64,000 nt of DNA, taken from the NCBI GenBank assembly GCA_033807775.1, contig CM066321.1, positions 249,166,422 through 249,230,421 of the forward strand, given 5' to 3'. Numbering within the stretch: the stretch's first letter is position 1; every line of letters begins with the position of its first letter. This document shows positions 9,201 through 17,853 of this stretch, one piece after another. Source of the stretch: Saussurea involucrata. Taxonomy: Eukaryota; Streptophyta; Magnoliopsida; Asterales; Asteraceae. The notes beneath the pieces are model-generated. The model saw only the letters and a list, made by a program, of their open reading frames with translations, ran no database searches and was not told the origin of the DNA. Made by a program: the position numbers and the translations under genes.

Positions 9201-10953
9201 ACGACGAGAGGTGAGGAGAACGAAAAGAAAGAAAGTCGGGAGAAGATTACGGACTATTGGCCAAGCATCTTCCTCGAAACCAGCTGAACCACCGCCTCGA
9301 CCTCCTCCCCAGATCTTTGATGATGATGTCTCATGGGATGAAGCTTATGTCGCTGCATCATCTCCTGATGATGATGCAGTTAATCAAGACGATGAGATAG
9401 AACCCTTCTTTCCTCCCCATGACGATGGTGATGACGATGATGACTCAGGTCACGACCCTTTGGTGAATTTGTTTCCTAGACATATGGGAAAGAGACCACG
9501 TGTCGTGAGTTCCGATGCTGATTCCACTCGGAACACCGAACTTCTCGACACTGCTACTGATGTTGTGGGTCCTTCATCTGTGAACGAAGAAGTAGAAAAA
9601 GAAGTAGAAGTAGAAAAGGTAGTTAGTGGTGAGGATGGAGGGAGAAAAGAAATGAGTGAAGTTGTGATAGAGTCAGTTAAAGTTTTAACTACTGACTCTC
9701 CCCACACCGATCCAAGCCGGGTAGCCATATCTTCTACCAACGAGCGTACATCGCTGTTGCGTATTGAACAAGTCGTGGTCCGCCCAGCCTTTCATAGCAC
9801 AGCCCCACTCAGCCACTCATCGGCATCTCAATTTGTCGATGTTTCATTTTCCACAGGGGATATAGCTCAAAGTCTATCGGCGACACACTCGGTGTCTGCT
9901 GGTATTGAACCAGGTAGGCTCCTGCCCCGGCCACTGCCTTTTATTCCACGCACATTGAGTCTAGGACCATTTGGTAGAACATCCTTTCCTAGGACATAGT
10001 TGCTGGAACAACACCAAGTTGCGGGCTTCCGTGTCCCAACCGGAACACCCAGAGTGAGGCCGCCATTCGTTGGTGCCCCACGAGGACAGGGTGGAAGTCC
10101 TGTCATGGTCAACACTTTGCCAGCCGTGAGCACAGGCAGTACGGTTGCTACAACCGCTACTTCAACCGGTAACCTAGGTGGTCCGGAAGTTAGCTCTATT
10201 TTCCCAAATTTTCCTCATGAACAGGTTATACGGATGCTCGGGCCATATCCTAATTTTATTACTCTACCATTACTGGCTTCTGCACTAGGTGCCATAGACA
10301 GATCGTACAAGCAACACCGTGCACACATGCAGAGATCAGTTGATCAGTTAGCATCTGAAGTCAGCCATGCCATAAAGGGTAAAAATGTTGCTGAATCATC
10401 ATCCACTCCTCAAGATCATCCAACAGAAGCTCAACCAGACTCACAACATCCATCATCTATCCCACTACACCTTATACCTGAAGACCAGCTTAAATTTGAG
10501 ATGTTATCCATCCTTTTAGCCAAAAGCGACTCTAGTACATCTGAAGAAGTTGACTTAATTTCCTTACTTCGTCAACATTCACCACCTCTAACCCAACCTC
10601 AATCCTCAACATCTACAGATACACAACTTCTTCTGACAACACAACTTCAGAAGCTAACCGACTCTGTGACAGATATGACGAATGCTTTGATGAATGGATT
10701 CACCACCATCAGTAACAGGCTCAAAGTTGTAGAAGACAGATGTGGTATTGAATCTGAAGTCTCTAAGAAAAGAAGACATGATGATCAGGATCCGCCTGAT
10801 CAACATGAGGGGGAGAAGATAGCATGGGTTGGAGAGTCTAGTGTTGCTGCTTCTACTGGTAATGTTAATGAATCTGAAGCTGGGGAAATACAGGTGAAGG
10901 TGAAACGACAACTGATGTGGTACATACTGTTGAGACAGAAGTACTTGTTCTAG
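9201..10953 (+). pseudogene. Element A aORF, low-complexity middle region
   Basis: After a frameshift near 9200 the frame encodes a basic patch (RRTKRKKVGRR), an acidic D-rich tract, S/P/T-rich linker and, near residue 260-280 of the second part, the motif KKRRHDDQDPPDQHEGEK. A matching motif (KRKHDDQDDPDHREGEK) is present in D'. The EGEK codons form the purine block GAGGGGGAGAAGA at 10807-10819. A TAG lies at 9997-9999 in frame, and the frame shifts near 10920 into the next segment. The basic patches could be nuclear localisation signals; no enzymatic motif is visible. Confidence 0.65.
10807..10819 (+). promoter_or_regulatory. PPT-like tract inside the element A aORF
   Basis: GAGGGGGAGAAGA encodes part of the EGEK motif and is nearly identical to the 3' PPT at 15030-15041. 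Equivalent tracts sit at the same place in the aORFs of D (17841-17853, one base changed), D' (46353-46365), E (24191-24201) and E2 (63832-63844). Confidence 0.5.
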
Positions 10954-11786
10954 CTGATGTCATAGCTGGGGTTGAAAAGCCTGCGGCTGTTGACAATAGA
11001 ACAGAGGAAGAAAGAATGGTAGATGAATTCGTACGAGATTATATCTACATTGATTCCGAGGAAGAACCAGAGCAGCTCAACTACAAGATTAAAGAAAAGA
11101 TGATAGAAGCTCTGGATGAATTAGATATTGACTTTGAAACTGGGGATCAAGATTTGGATATCGAGTCTGAAGATGGTATTCCGACAATGGTAGAAGATGC
11201 TCCGACACAGGTTGATTTTGCAGGTCAAATCTCAGACACTCCACAGTTAGAAGATGCAGCAGGTCCAAGCTCAGGTACTTTAGTTTCACAAACACCGTTT
11301 GTACCTGATGGAATGATCAGAGATAAAGTACTTGAAGCAGAACTCAGTTTTTTCCAAGTTATTATTGATGCTGAACCAATGTATGTAGCCACTGGAGAGA
11401 GAGTATCAATCCAAACTCCCTATCTAGAAACCTTGAGGAAAGAACGGTACGTACAAGAGGTTCAAAAGATTAACTTGGAGAAGATTTATGGGATTGAAGA
11501 CTGGCCATCGCTGAAGAAGATCGAATTTCTATACGTCATGAAGAACAAAGACAAAGGATCAAAAGCTGTCAAGTCAGATAACATGATTATGAAGGTACTG
11601 AAAGTTGAATCTCATAAGCTGTTTGATGTCTTCTATCCTGAGTTCACGGTTTTGAGATCAGATGGGTCTGAATGCGTATTTTCTGAAGCTGATTTCAAGA
11701 GTCTGAGACTGAATGATCTTCTGAGCCTTTACAACAGTCTTGCTGTCCATCCAGAGAAGAAGCGTCCAGAGTATAGAATTCAATAC
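10917..11786 (+). pseudogene. Element A aORF, C-terminal region, part 1 (before N2)
   Basis: Acidic segment followed by a folded-looking domain: IEFLYVMKNKDK, then KVLKVESHKLFDVFYPEFTVLRSDG and FSEADFKSLRLNDLLSLYNSL. The FSEADFxxLR...DLLSL pattern is shared with D (FSEADFQHLRPFNFLSIL) and E/G (ADADLRNINPYDLPDLL). The frame is cut cleanly at 11786 by insertion of N2 and resumes in the matching phase at 14571 after the duplicated target aatac. Confidence 0.75.
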
Positions 11787-12577
11787 TGTTGGGAACTGAA
11801 GATTTGCTAAGTATGGATAGTACTGCCAGAACAACTTTAATACTGCCAGAGCATAATTAATACTGCTAGAGTGAAGTTAGTACTGCTTGTCAAGATTAAT
11901 ACTGTTGAAGCAAAGTTAGTACTACTTGTCAAGATTAATACTGCTGAAGCAAAGTTAGTACTGCTTGTCAAGATTAATACTGCTGAAGCAAGGTTAGTAC
12001 TGCTGAGTCAAGTTAATGCTGCTGGAATAAGTTAATGCTGCTGGAATAAGTTAATGCTGCTGGAATGAATTAATGCTGCTGGAGAATATTAGTACTGCTC
12101 ATGCTGAATGAAGTTAATACTGCTCGTGCATAAAGATGTTAATGCTGCTTGTGATCATAAGTTCGGAATGCGAGAATGTTGGAGATAAATATGGAATGAT
12201 TGAAGATATGCGTGAAAGAATATTCTGAAGATCAATTTTGTTTTGATAGTTATCTTGTAATTATTTTGTATAAATAGATGTTGATAGATAGGCAATATAC
12301 GCGATATACGAGAGTTTTTGAGAATACGTTCTGTTTTAGAGAGAATTAACCTCAAGGTTTAGAACCCTATTTCTAGAGAAGTAGAAGTCGTCTTGATTGA
12401 GCCTGTTCATCAAGATTGAGGTTTGGTTGTAAGCTTGTGAGTTGAATTAGTGAATACAAACAGCTGTGTGTTTTCTGATATATTGTTCTTTGATTGTGTG
12501 AATTAAAGTTCTATTCCGCAGATTCTTTAATTCTGAATTCTAAATATTATTAGTCTTGTTAAGATTCGATCCTGACA
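11787..12577 (+). repeat. N2 5' LTR (791 bp)
   Basis: Starts TGTTGGGAACTG and ends CCTGACA. The first ~370 bp are an irregular array of TTAATACTGCT, TTAGTACTGCT and TTAATGCTGCT words, including a 38-bp period (AGTACTGCTTGTCAAGATTA...). A TATA box TATAAATAG lies at 12269-12277. Confidence 0.95.
12269..12277 (+). promoter_or_regulatory. N2 LTR TATA box
   Basis: TATAAATAG in the 5' LTR, about 300 bases before the LTR end, is the likely core promoter for the element RNA. The same word is present in the 3' LTR near 14257-14265. Confidence 0.6.
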
Positions 12578-12579
12578 AG

Positions 12580-12591
12580 TGGTATCAGAGC
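12580..12591 (+). promoter_or_regulatory. N2 primer binding site
   Basis: TGGTATCAGAGC two bases after the 5' LTR, complementary to initiator tRNA-Met. Confidence 0.9.
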
Positions 12592-12593
12592 TT

Positions 12594-13709
12594 GTGTTTC
12601 TTAGAATTCTACAATCATTGTGGACAATTCTATTGAATCAAACAGTATATGTATCTACAGTAACTAAATCTGAGATTGAAGTAGAGGTATTTGAGATTGT
12701 GAAGAATAGTGTTGAAGCAGCAGTATCAAAGATTATAAAAGAAGCAGTAACAGATAGAGCAGCAGAAATGGTTAATGCTGCTAGTCAAAAAGCAGTAGAA
12801 ACCATTCAAACAGCAGAAATGGTTAATGTTGCTGAAAAACATAAGGCAGCAGAAACCATCCCTGAAGCAGCAGAAACAAAGGAGACAGCTGAAACCATTC
12901 CTGAAGCTGTTAAATCACTCAAAAGAACCAAGATGGTGTCAAACAAAAGACCAAGAACAAAGTCTATAGCTTCAAAGAAGAAAGTTGTAAAGAAGCCTAG
13001 GGTGGAACCCATTGTAGAAGAAGCTAAGGAGGAAGTTGTGAAAGAGAAAGCTGATCAAAAAGTTGCTGAAGAAGAAGTGGCAACTCCATCAGGTCAACCA
13101 AGCAATGTACAATCACCAACAAATGCTCAATGTGATATGTATATTACTGTGGTTGATACTAGTCCAATCAAAGTTAAACCATTAGCTTCTATGGCTCCTG
13201 GGATCATCTTCTGGGACACATTGAGAGATGGGAGAAAGGAGTACATTAGAATAAAAAGAGCAGATGGGAAGTTTGAGGTCTGTTCTACATGGGGAAGACT
13301 TATAAGGATGTGCTCTAGATCTGACTTGGAAGAGATGTTCAAGGTGGGAATGAAGCTGTATGGAAATATGCTGACTGAGAATGGAATGTCCATCACCAAA
13401 ATGGTACTTGAATACTTGTGTCTAATGTTCAATACAGAAGCAGTTAAGTATTTGACAGAAAGGCAATTTCAAGCTGTTACCAACTGGATGCTTATTGAAA
13501 ACTGTGGTGTGTATGTCATAACACTTGACTATGCATATCATGAGTATTATTTGGTGGATAAAGTATACAAGCACAACATGACAAGGTTGAAAGGAATGCT
13601 AAAAGCTAAGTTGGTGGGTAACAAAGATTCTAAGATGGCAAGATACCTGGTAAGAAGGATCATCAATCAAAGTTTGGGATTGAATCCTGACGTGTGTGTT
13701 CAAGATTAA
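12594..13709 (+). CDS. N2 single ORF: A/K/E-rich protein with aORF-type C-terminal domain
   Basis: A single frame is open from the PBS (12579) to TAA 13707-13709. No ATG occurs near the LTR; the first in-frame ATGs are near 12768 (AEMVNAASQK), so the true start is uncertain. The N-terminal part is a low-complexity helical region with repeated AETIPEA-like units (about residues 60-110), then a basic stretch (KRPRTKS..KKKVVKKPR) resembling a nuclear localisation signal. The C-terminal ~160 residues form a compact domain: REYIRIKRADGK-like block, STWGRLIRMCSRSDLEEMF, then NWMLIENCGVYVITLDYAYHEYYLVDKVY. This resembles the terminal domain of aORFs in related plant elements. No RT, protease or integrase motif is present. 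Function unknown. Confidence 0.65.
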   Translation: MFLRILQSLWTILLNQTVYVSTVTKSEIEVEVFEIVKNSVEAAVSKIIKEAVTDRAAEMVNAASQKAVETIQTAEMVNVAEKHKAAETIPEAAETKETAETIPEAVKSLKRTKMVSNKRPRTKSIASKKKVVKKPRVEPIVEEAKEEVVKEKADQKVAEEEVATPSGQPSNVQSPTNAQCDMYITVVDTSPIKVKPLASMAPGIIFWDTLRDGRKEYIRIKRADGKFEVCSTWGRLIRMCSRSDLEEMFKVGMKLYGNMLTENGMSITKMVLEYLCLMFNTEAVKYLTERQFQAVTNWMLIENCGVYVITLDYAYHEYYLVDKVYKHNMTRLKGMLKAKLVGNKDSKMARYLVRRIINQSLGLNPDVCVQD

Positions 13710-13760
13710 GTTTTGGAAGCATCATCATCTGAAGAACTTGACTTCTCTTTCTAAAAGTCA

Positions 13761-13774
13761 AGTTAGGGGGAGAT
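13761..13774 (+). promoter_or_regulatory. N2 polypurine tract
   Basis: AGTTAGGGGGAGAT directly precedes the 3' LTR; typical plus-strand primer site. Confidence 0.9.
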
Positions 13775-14565
13775 TGTTGGGAACTGAAGATTTGCTAAGT
13801 ATGGATAGTACTGCCAGAACAACTTTAATACTGCCAGAGCATAATTAATACTGCTAGAGTGAAGTTAGTACAGCTTGTCAAGATTAATACTGCTGAAGCA
13901 AAGTTAGTACTGCTTGTCAAGATTAATACTACTGAAGCAAAGTTAGTACTGCTTGTCAAGATTAATACTGCTGAAGCAAGGTTAGTACTGCTGAGTCAAG
14001 TTAATGCTGCTGGAATAAGTTAATGCTGCTAGAATAAGTTAATGCTGCTGGAATGAATTAATGCTGCTGGAGAATATTAGTACTGCTCATGCTGAATGAA
14101 GTTAATACTGCTCGTGCATAAAGATGTTAATGCTGCTTGTGATCATAAGTTCGGAATGCGAGAATGTTGGAGATAAATATAGAATGATTGAAGATATGCG
14201 TGAAAGAATATTCTGAAGATCAATTTTGTTTTGATAGTTATCTTGTAATTATTTTGTATAAATAGATGTTGATAGATAGGCAATATACGCGATATACGAG
14301 AGTTTTTTAGAATACGTTCTGTTTTAGAGAGAATTAACCTCAAGGTTTAGAACCCTATTTCTAGAGAAGTAGAAGTCGTCTTGATTGAGCCTGTTCATCA
14401 AGATTGAGGTTTGGTTGTAAGCTTGTGAGTTGAATTAGTGAATACAAACAGCTGTGTGTTTTCTGATATATTGTTCTTTGATTGTGTGAATTAAAGTTCT
14501 ATTCCGCAGATTCTTTAATTCTGAATTCTAAGTATTATTAGTCTTGTTAAGATTCGATCCTGACA
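13775..14565 (+). repeat. N2 3' LTR (791 bp)
   Basis: Same length as the 5' LTR with about nine substitutions by eye, followed by target duplication aatac. Confidence 0.95.
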
Positions 14566-14570
14566 AATAC

Positions 14571-14990
14571 AGTGCTGCCTTTCGAAGTGTGAAGAAGTTT
14601 ATGAAGAATATTCTGAAGTATTCATACCTCACTGACTTTCAGATGGGTTTGGAATCTTTTCAAACTCATGTGAACTTAAAAAGACCAAACAGACGCTTAT
14701 ATGATATTCAAGGTATCCCCGCCTACACTATACTGAACAAGCATGAGCTCGGGGTTGTGTACGTTGATACTGACTCAAAGAAAAGATTTATGAGAGTTAT
14801 TGAGATCAACAAGTACTGTGAGGGTACTTTGAAGATTATTTTGTTTCACTTGGAAAGTAAGCTTCGTCTGGATGCGCATGGAGAGGTAAAACTCACTGAG
14901 AAAGAAAAGAACCTGATCAACGAAGTGTTGAAAGCAATCTCATACCGTAAAGATTCGAGATCATCTTTGGTATTCGAAAGAAGAATGTGA
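14571..14990 (+). pseudogene. Element A aORF, C-terminal region, part 2 (after N2)
   Basis: The frame interrupted at 11786 continues here after the second target copy (14566-14570). It encodes KYSYLTDFQMGLE, then GVVYVDTDSKKRFMRVIEINKYCEGTLKI and a helical tail ending in TGA at 14988-14990. The D homologue reads YLTDFQ...FGIAFINDQNEKKFMR...FCDGTL and E reads YSMIDFQ...FGLVF...KYATCTL, so this terminal domain is conserved between families. Confidence 0.75.
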
Positions 14991-15029
14991 CCCCAGTGGT
15001 CGTCTAAATCTTTTGCTCTACTTTGGTAC

Positions 15030-15041
15030 AAAGGGGGAGAA
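15030..15041 (+). promoter_or_regulatory. Element A 3' polypurine tract
   Basis: AAAGGGGGAGAA immediately before TGTTAG, the start of the 3' LTR. Confidence 0.85.
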
Positions 15042-15279
15042 TGTTAGTGCTTAAATGTTATTGTACCAAGTAGAGGGACTATATTTGTAATAGGGCTATT
15101 CTATATCCTAGGTATATATAGTTTGCTAATTTCCCCTTTGGGTTTTCAGGTCATCCATCACACACTAGCCACACACACTTAAGAGAGAGTTCTTCATTGT
15201 AATTGTGAGCTATTGAGTTTAATGATTTAGAGATGGCTTTTTTGATGTTTATAGATTGATTACTTGTTCTGGGATCACA
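15042..15279 (+). repeat. Element A 3' LTR (about 238 bp)
   Basis: Starts TGTTAGTGC right after the PPT, has a TATA-like TATATATA at 15113-15120 and can end at ATCACA (15274-15279), where H-type LTR sequence begins. The length is similar to the 281-bp D LTR. The right end is inferred from the CA dinucleotide and the switch to H sequence; a truncation of a longer LTR is possible because no second A LTR is visible. Confidence 0.6.
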
Positions 15280-15488
15280 TTTTCCTTACAGTATATATAG
15301 AATTTAGCACTTGTAAGCTAACTAACTTTCCGCATAACTTTGTAATATTTGAGAGATTCTCTCTCTTGATCTGTAATCTGTTCTTGATTGAATACAAAGT
15401 TGTTTGATTCAATTCTCTATCATTTCACTATTTGATTGTTCCTGATTGTTCATAATTGATTGTAAGATTGAATCCTGGTTTCTACAAT

Positions 15489-15501
15489 TGGTATCAGAGC
15501 C
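15489..15501 (+). promoter_or_regulatory. Element H primer binding site
   Basis: TGGTATCAGAGCC two bases after the LTR end CTACA. Confidence 0.9.
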
Positions 15502-15702
15502 AATTAACAAACAAATTAGGTTAAGATCACGTTCTTAGAGGTTTCTTGTTCGTGTTCTTGAAGATTTCTTGATCAATTAGATAATTGATTCCGCTGCTAC
15601 TCATAATTCTTGAATTCTCTGTAATTCTTGAATTCGTTCTGTTTTTGTTCAAGAAATTCGAATTTGTCTTTCTGTTGAATCGATTCAATTCATCTTATAA
15701 TC

Positions 15703-16170
15703 ATGTCTTCTAAAGAATTTCTCTCTATGGGATCTGAGACGAAGCCAACTGTTCTTATTCCCGAAGAATATCAATAATGGAAGATCCGAATTATTCAATT
15801 CCTAGATAATATTGATGAGAATTTGATGATCTCAATCCGAAAAGGTCCAATTGAAGTCTATGTTGATGTTGCTGCTACTCCTGCAACTAATACTACACCA
15901 GAGATTCCTGCTACTAGAGTGAAGAAAAGTTTTTCACAATATAATGAAGCGCAGAAACAGAGACATGCAATTGATAAAAGAGATGTTACTTTGTTAACTT
16001 TGGCTATTCCCAATTATATTTTTAAACGAATTGATAGTGGAACATCCGCAAAAGAGATGTGGGATGAACTTGAGAAACAAATGCTTGGAACTACCAAATC
16101 AATTTAGGCAAAGTTAAATCAATGTATCAATGCATATGAGAGATTCAAAGAAAAAGAGTGTGAAAGCTTA
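15703..16170 (+). pseudogene. gag: Element H gag N-terminus (truncated)
   Basis: From ATG 15703 the frame reads MSSKEFLSMGSETKP, then the copia Gag (UBN2-type) landmarks WKIRIIQFLDN, LLTLAIPNYIFKRIDSG and KEMWDELEKQMLG. Stops occur at 15775-15777 (TAA) and 16105-16107 (TAG). The frame ends in CESLC next to the D LTR at 16171. The first stop is shared with the right-hand copy (44288-44290), so it predates the duplication. Gag would form the particle; this fragment lacks knuckles and is dead. Confidence 0.8.
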
Positions 16171-16451
16171 TGTTAGTTCCAGATCCGTGCAACGAACAAT
16201 GAAATCAATATAAGTAAATCAGTAGAGTTTATGATTTCAACTGGTCATCCCTATTAGCTTTCAATCAGAGAGAATTAAAATAATGAGTAGGAAAGCAAAA
16301 GAGACAACTAGCATATTTTCTAAGGCTAAAGCACTTTATATATGACGGGCCTGTGGTTAACAAGCCCACGGCCCGTTCACTAACTAAGCTCAAATTCAAC
16401 TATTACAATACAGACCCTTGAACTTTAAATCAACATAAATTGACCCTAACA
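16171..16451 (-). repeat. Element D 3' LTR (281 bp)
   Basis: Minus strand TGTTAGGGTC...CTAACA. A TATATAAA box lies at 16342-16335. Identical in length to the D' LTR (44684-44964). It is inserted in H gag at the same base in both copies. Confidence 0.9.
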
Positions 16452-16465
16452 ATCTCCCCCTTTGA
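16452..16465 (-). promoter_or_regulatory. Element D polypurine tract
   Basis: Minus strand TCAAAGGGGGAGAT directly before the LTR. It lies within the aORF reading frame, encoding KGGD. Confidence 0.85.
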
Positions 16466-17840
16466 TTTGAAGTTCGAGTTCGCGCTCTAGCTCTCGCCAG
16501 TTATAAACATATCTTTTGCAAAGCGTAAAATGAATCTCGAACATTCGGATAGCACGGCAATAGTCGATGCGTTCTTCAACCACTTCTAAAGCGTTTCGTG
16601 CAGTTATCTCATTCGAGTTTGGAACATACGAAACCTTCTGATTTTCCGATTCATAAGAAATGATATTGCGAAGAGCATTTTGGACTTTGAAGAGCGTGCC
16701 GTCGCAGAATCTGTCAACCTGACTGAAGCGCATAAATTTCTTTTCATTCTGATCGTTGATAAAGGCAATCCCAAATTCTGGTTTTAGAAGCAGTGCGTTC
16801 TCATAATACATCTTCAACTCAAGAGCTTTCAGATTCGGCTTGATCAGATTTACCTTCTTTGTTCTCGATTGCAATTTGGAAATCCGTGAGATATGACATC
16901 ATAATAGTACGGACCAGGAATCGATGAACAGCTTCGAGCGCCTTTGTGACAGGTAGCGGTCGGATGGTTCTTGTACGAAGGTCTTTCAGAATTGACAGGA
17001 AGTTGAACGGTCGGAGGTGCTGGAAGTCAGCTTCGGAAAATTTCCATTCATTCCCATCTTCACGTCGGACAGTGAATACAGGATAAACGATTTTCATAAT
17101 GCGGCTTGACTGTATGTTGAGTACCTCTGTGATCTGATGCTTGGTTCTGACTTGACTGACTGGAAGACACCGCTTCATTGCGCTGATGTACCGGCGTTGG
17201 TATTCGGGGTTGAGGTTGTAAATACCAAGGCAGAAGGTCGGCTCGATTGGGTGAATCTTATGAACAAACAACTTCTTCAGGGATTCCTCCAAGTGAGGAA
17301 TAAATATCGGGATCTTCTCCCAACAGATTTGTTGCTACTGAAGAGGGGGAAGATCAGAAGCTGTTGGTTGCTGAGGAAATGTCGAAATATCGGCAGTAGT
17401 AGTTTTGGGTCTTGTTGAAGTTTCATCGGGATGAGCAGAGTGAACGGGGGTTCCATAAAAATTCTGGAGCAGGAACTGATCATAATCAATATTGTCATCT
17501 TCATCAGTAGGGAAAACCAAATTAACCTGGAGATTTGCGGCACTGACGGCTTTTTCATACCATGCATCTTCGGTCTCCGGGTTGGTTTCGCAGTCTGGAT
17601 CAATCATATCCAGTATCGGCATATCTGATGAGTCGAAGTTAACCAGTTCCTATGTCGAACCCTCTGGCTTTTCAACCATCGGGTCTTCATCATCTGAAAT
17701 ATCAATATCTATTACCATCTCGGCTAATGGCAACTCGGCTTCAGGTGCTTCTTCGGTAGAAGGTGCCGCAGTTGAGGGTTCCGATTGAACCACAGTTGTC
17801 GAGTCGGTAAGGATAGCGGTGGTCTCTGTAGGTCTTAATC

Positions 17841-17853
17841 TTTTGTCCCCCTC
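17841..17853 (-). promoter_or_regulatory. PPT-like tract inside the element D aORF (one base changed)
   Basis: Minus strand GAGGGGGACAAAA. D' has GAGGGGGAGAAAA at the same place (46365-46353), so D carries a G-to-C change. The position corresponds to the tract in the aORFs of A, E and E2. Confidence 0.45.

Larger units (their letters stand above)
11787..14565 (+). mobile_element. N2: complete small LTR element carrying only an aORF-like gene
   Basis: Two 791-bp LTRs (11787-12577 and 13775-14565) flank a 1197-bp internal region with PBS and PPT. The 5-bp target duplication aatac is present on both sides (11782-11786 and 14566-14570). There is no gag capsid, protease, integrase or RT, so movement must depend on another element. 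The LTRs differ at roughly 9 positions by eye, suggesting a recent insertion, younger than element A and also younger than E (about 3 percent LTR divergence). Confidence 0.95.
1191..15279 (+). mobile_element. Element A: Ty1/copia (SIRE-like) retrotransposon with aORF, 5' part missing
   Basis: Plus-strand order is gag spacer, protease, integrase, RT, RNase H, spacer with hairpins, aORF, polypurine tract, 3' LTR. The 5' LTR and the capsid part of gag would lie left of N1, outside the window. The element is interrupted twice: by N1 at its left edge and by N2 (11787-14565) in the aORF. Several in-frame stops and frameshifts show it is inactive. SIRE/Maximus-like assignment rests on RT/RNase H wording and the presence of an aORF after pol; a phylogeny was not run. 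Confidence 0.85.
15280..16170 (+). mobile_element. Element H (left copy): LTR and gag remnant
   Basis: 15280-15486 matches the last 207 bp of the H' LTR (43793-43999) with about five differences, followed by PBS and the N-terminal part of gag, cut off at 16170 by the LTR of element D. The left end joins element A at the last base of its LTR. The whole arrangement is repeated at 43446-44683. Confidence 0.85.
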
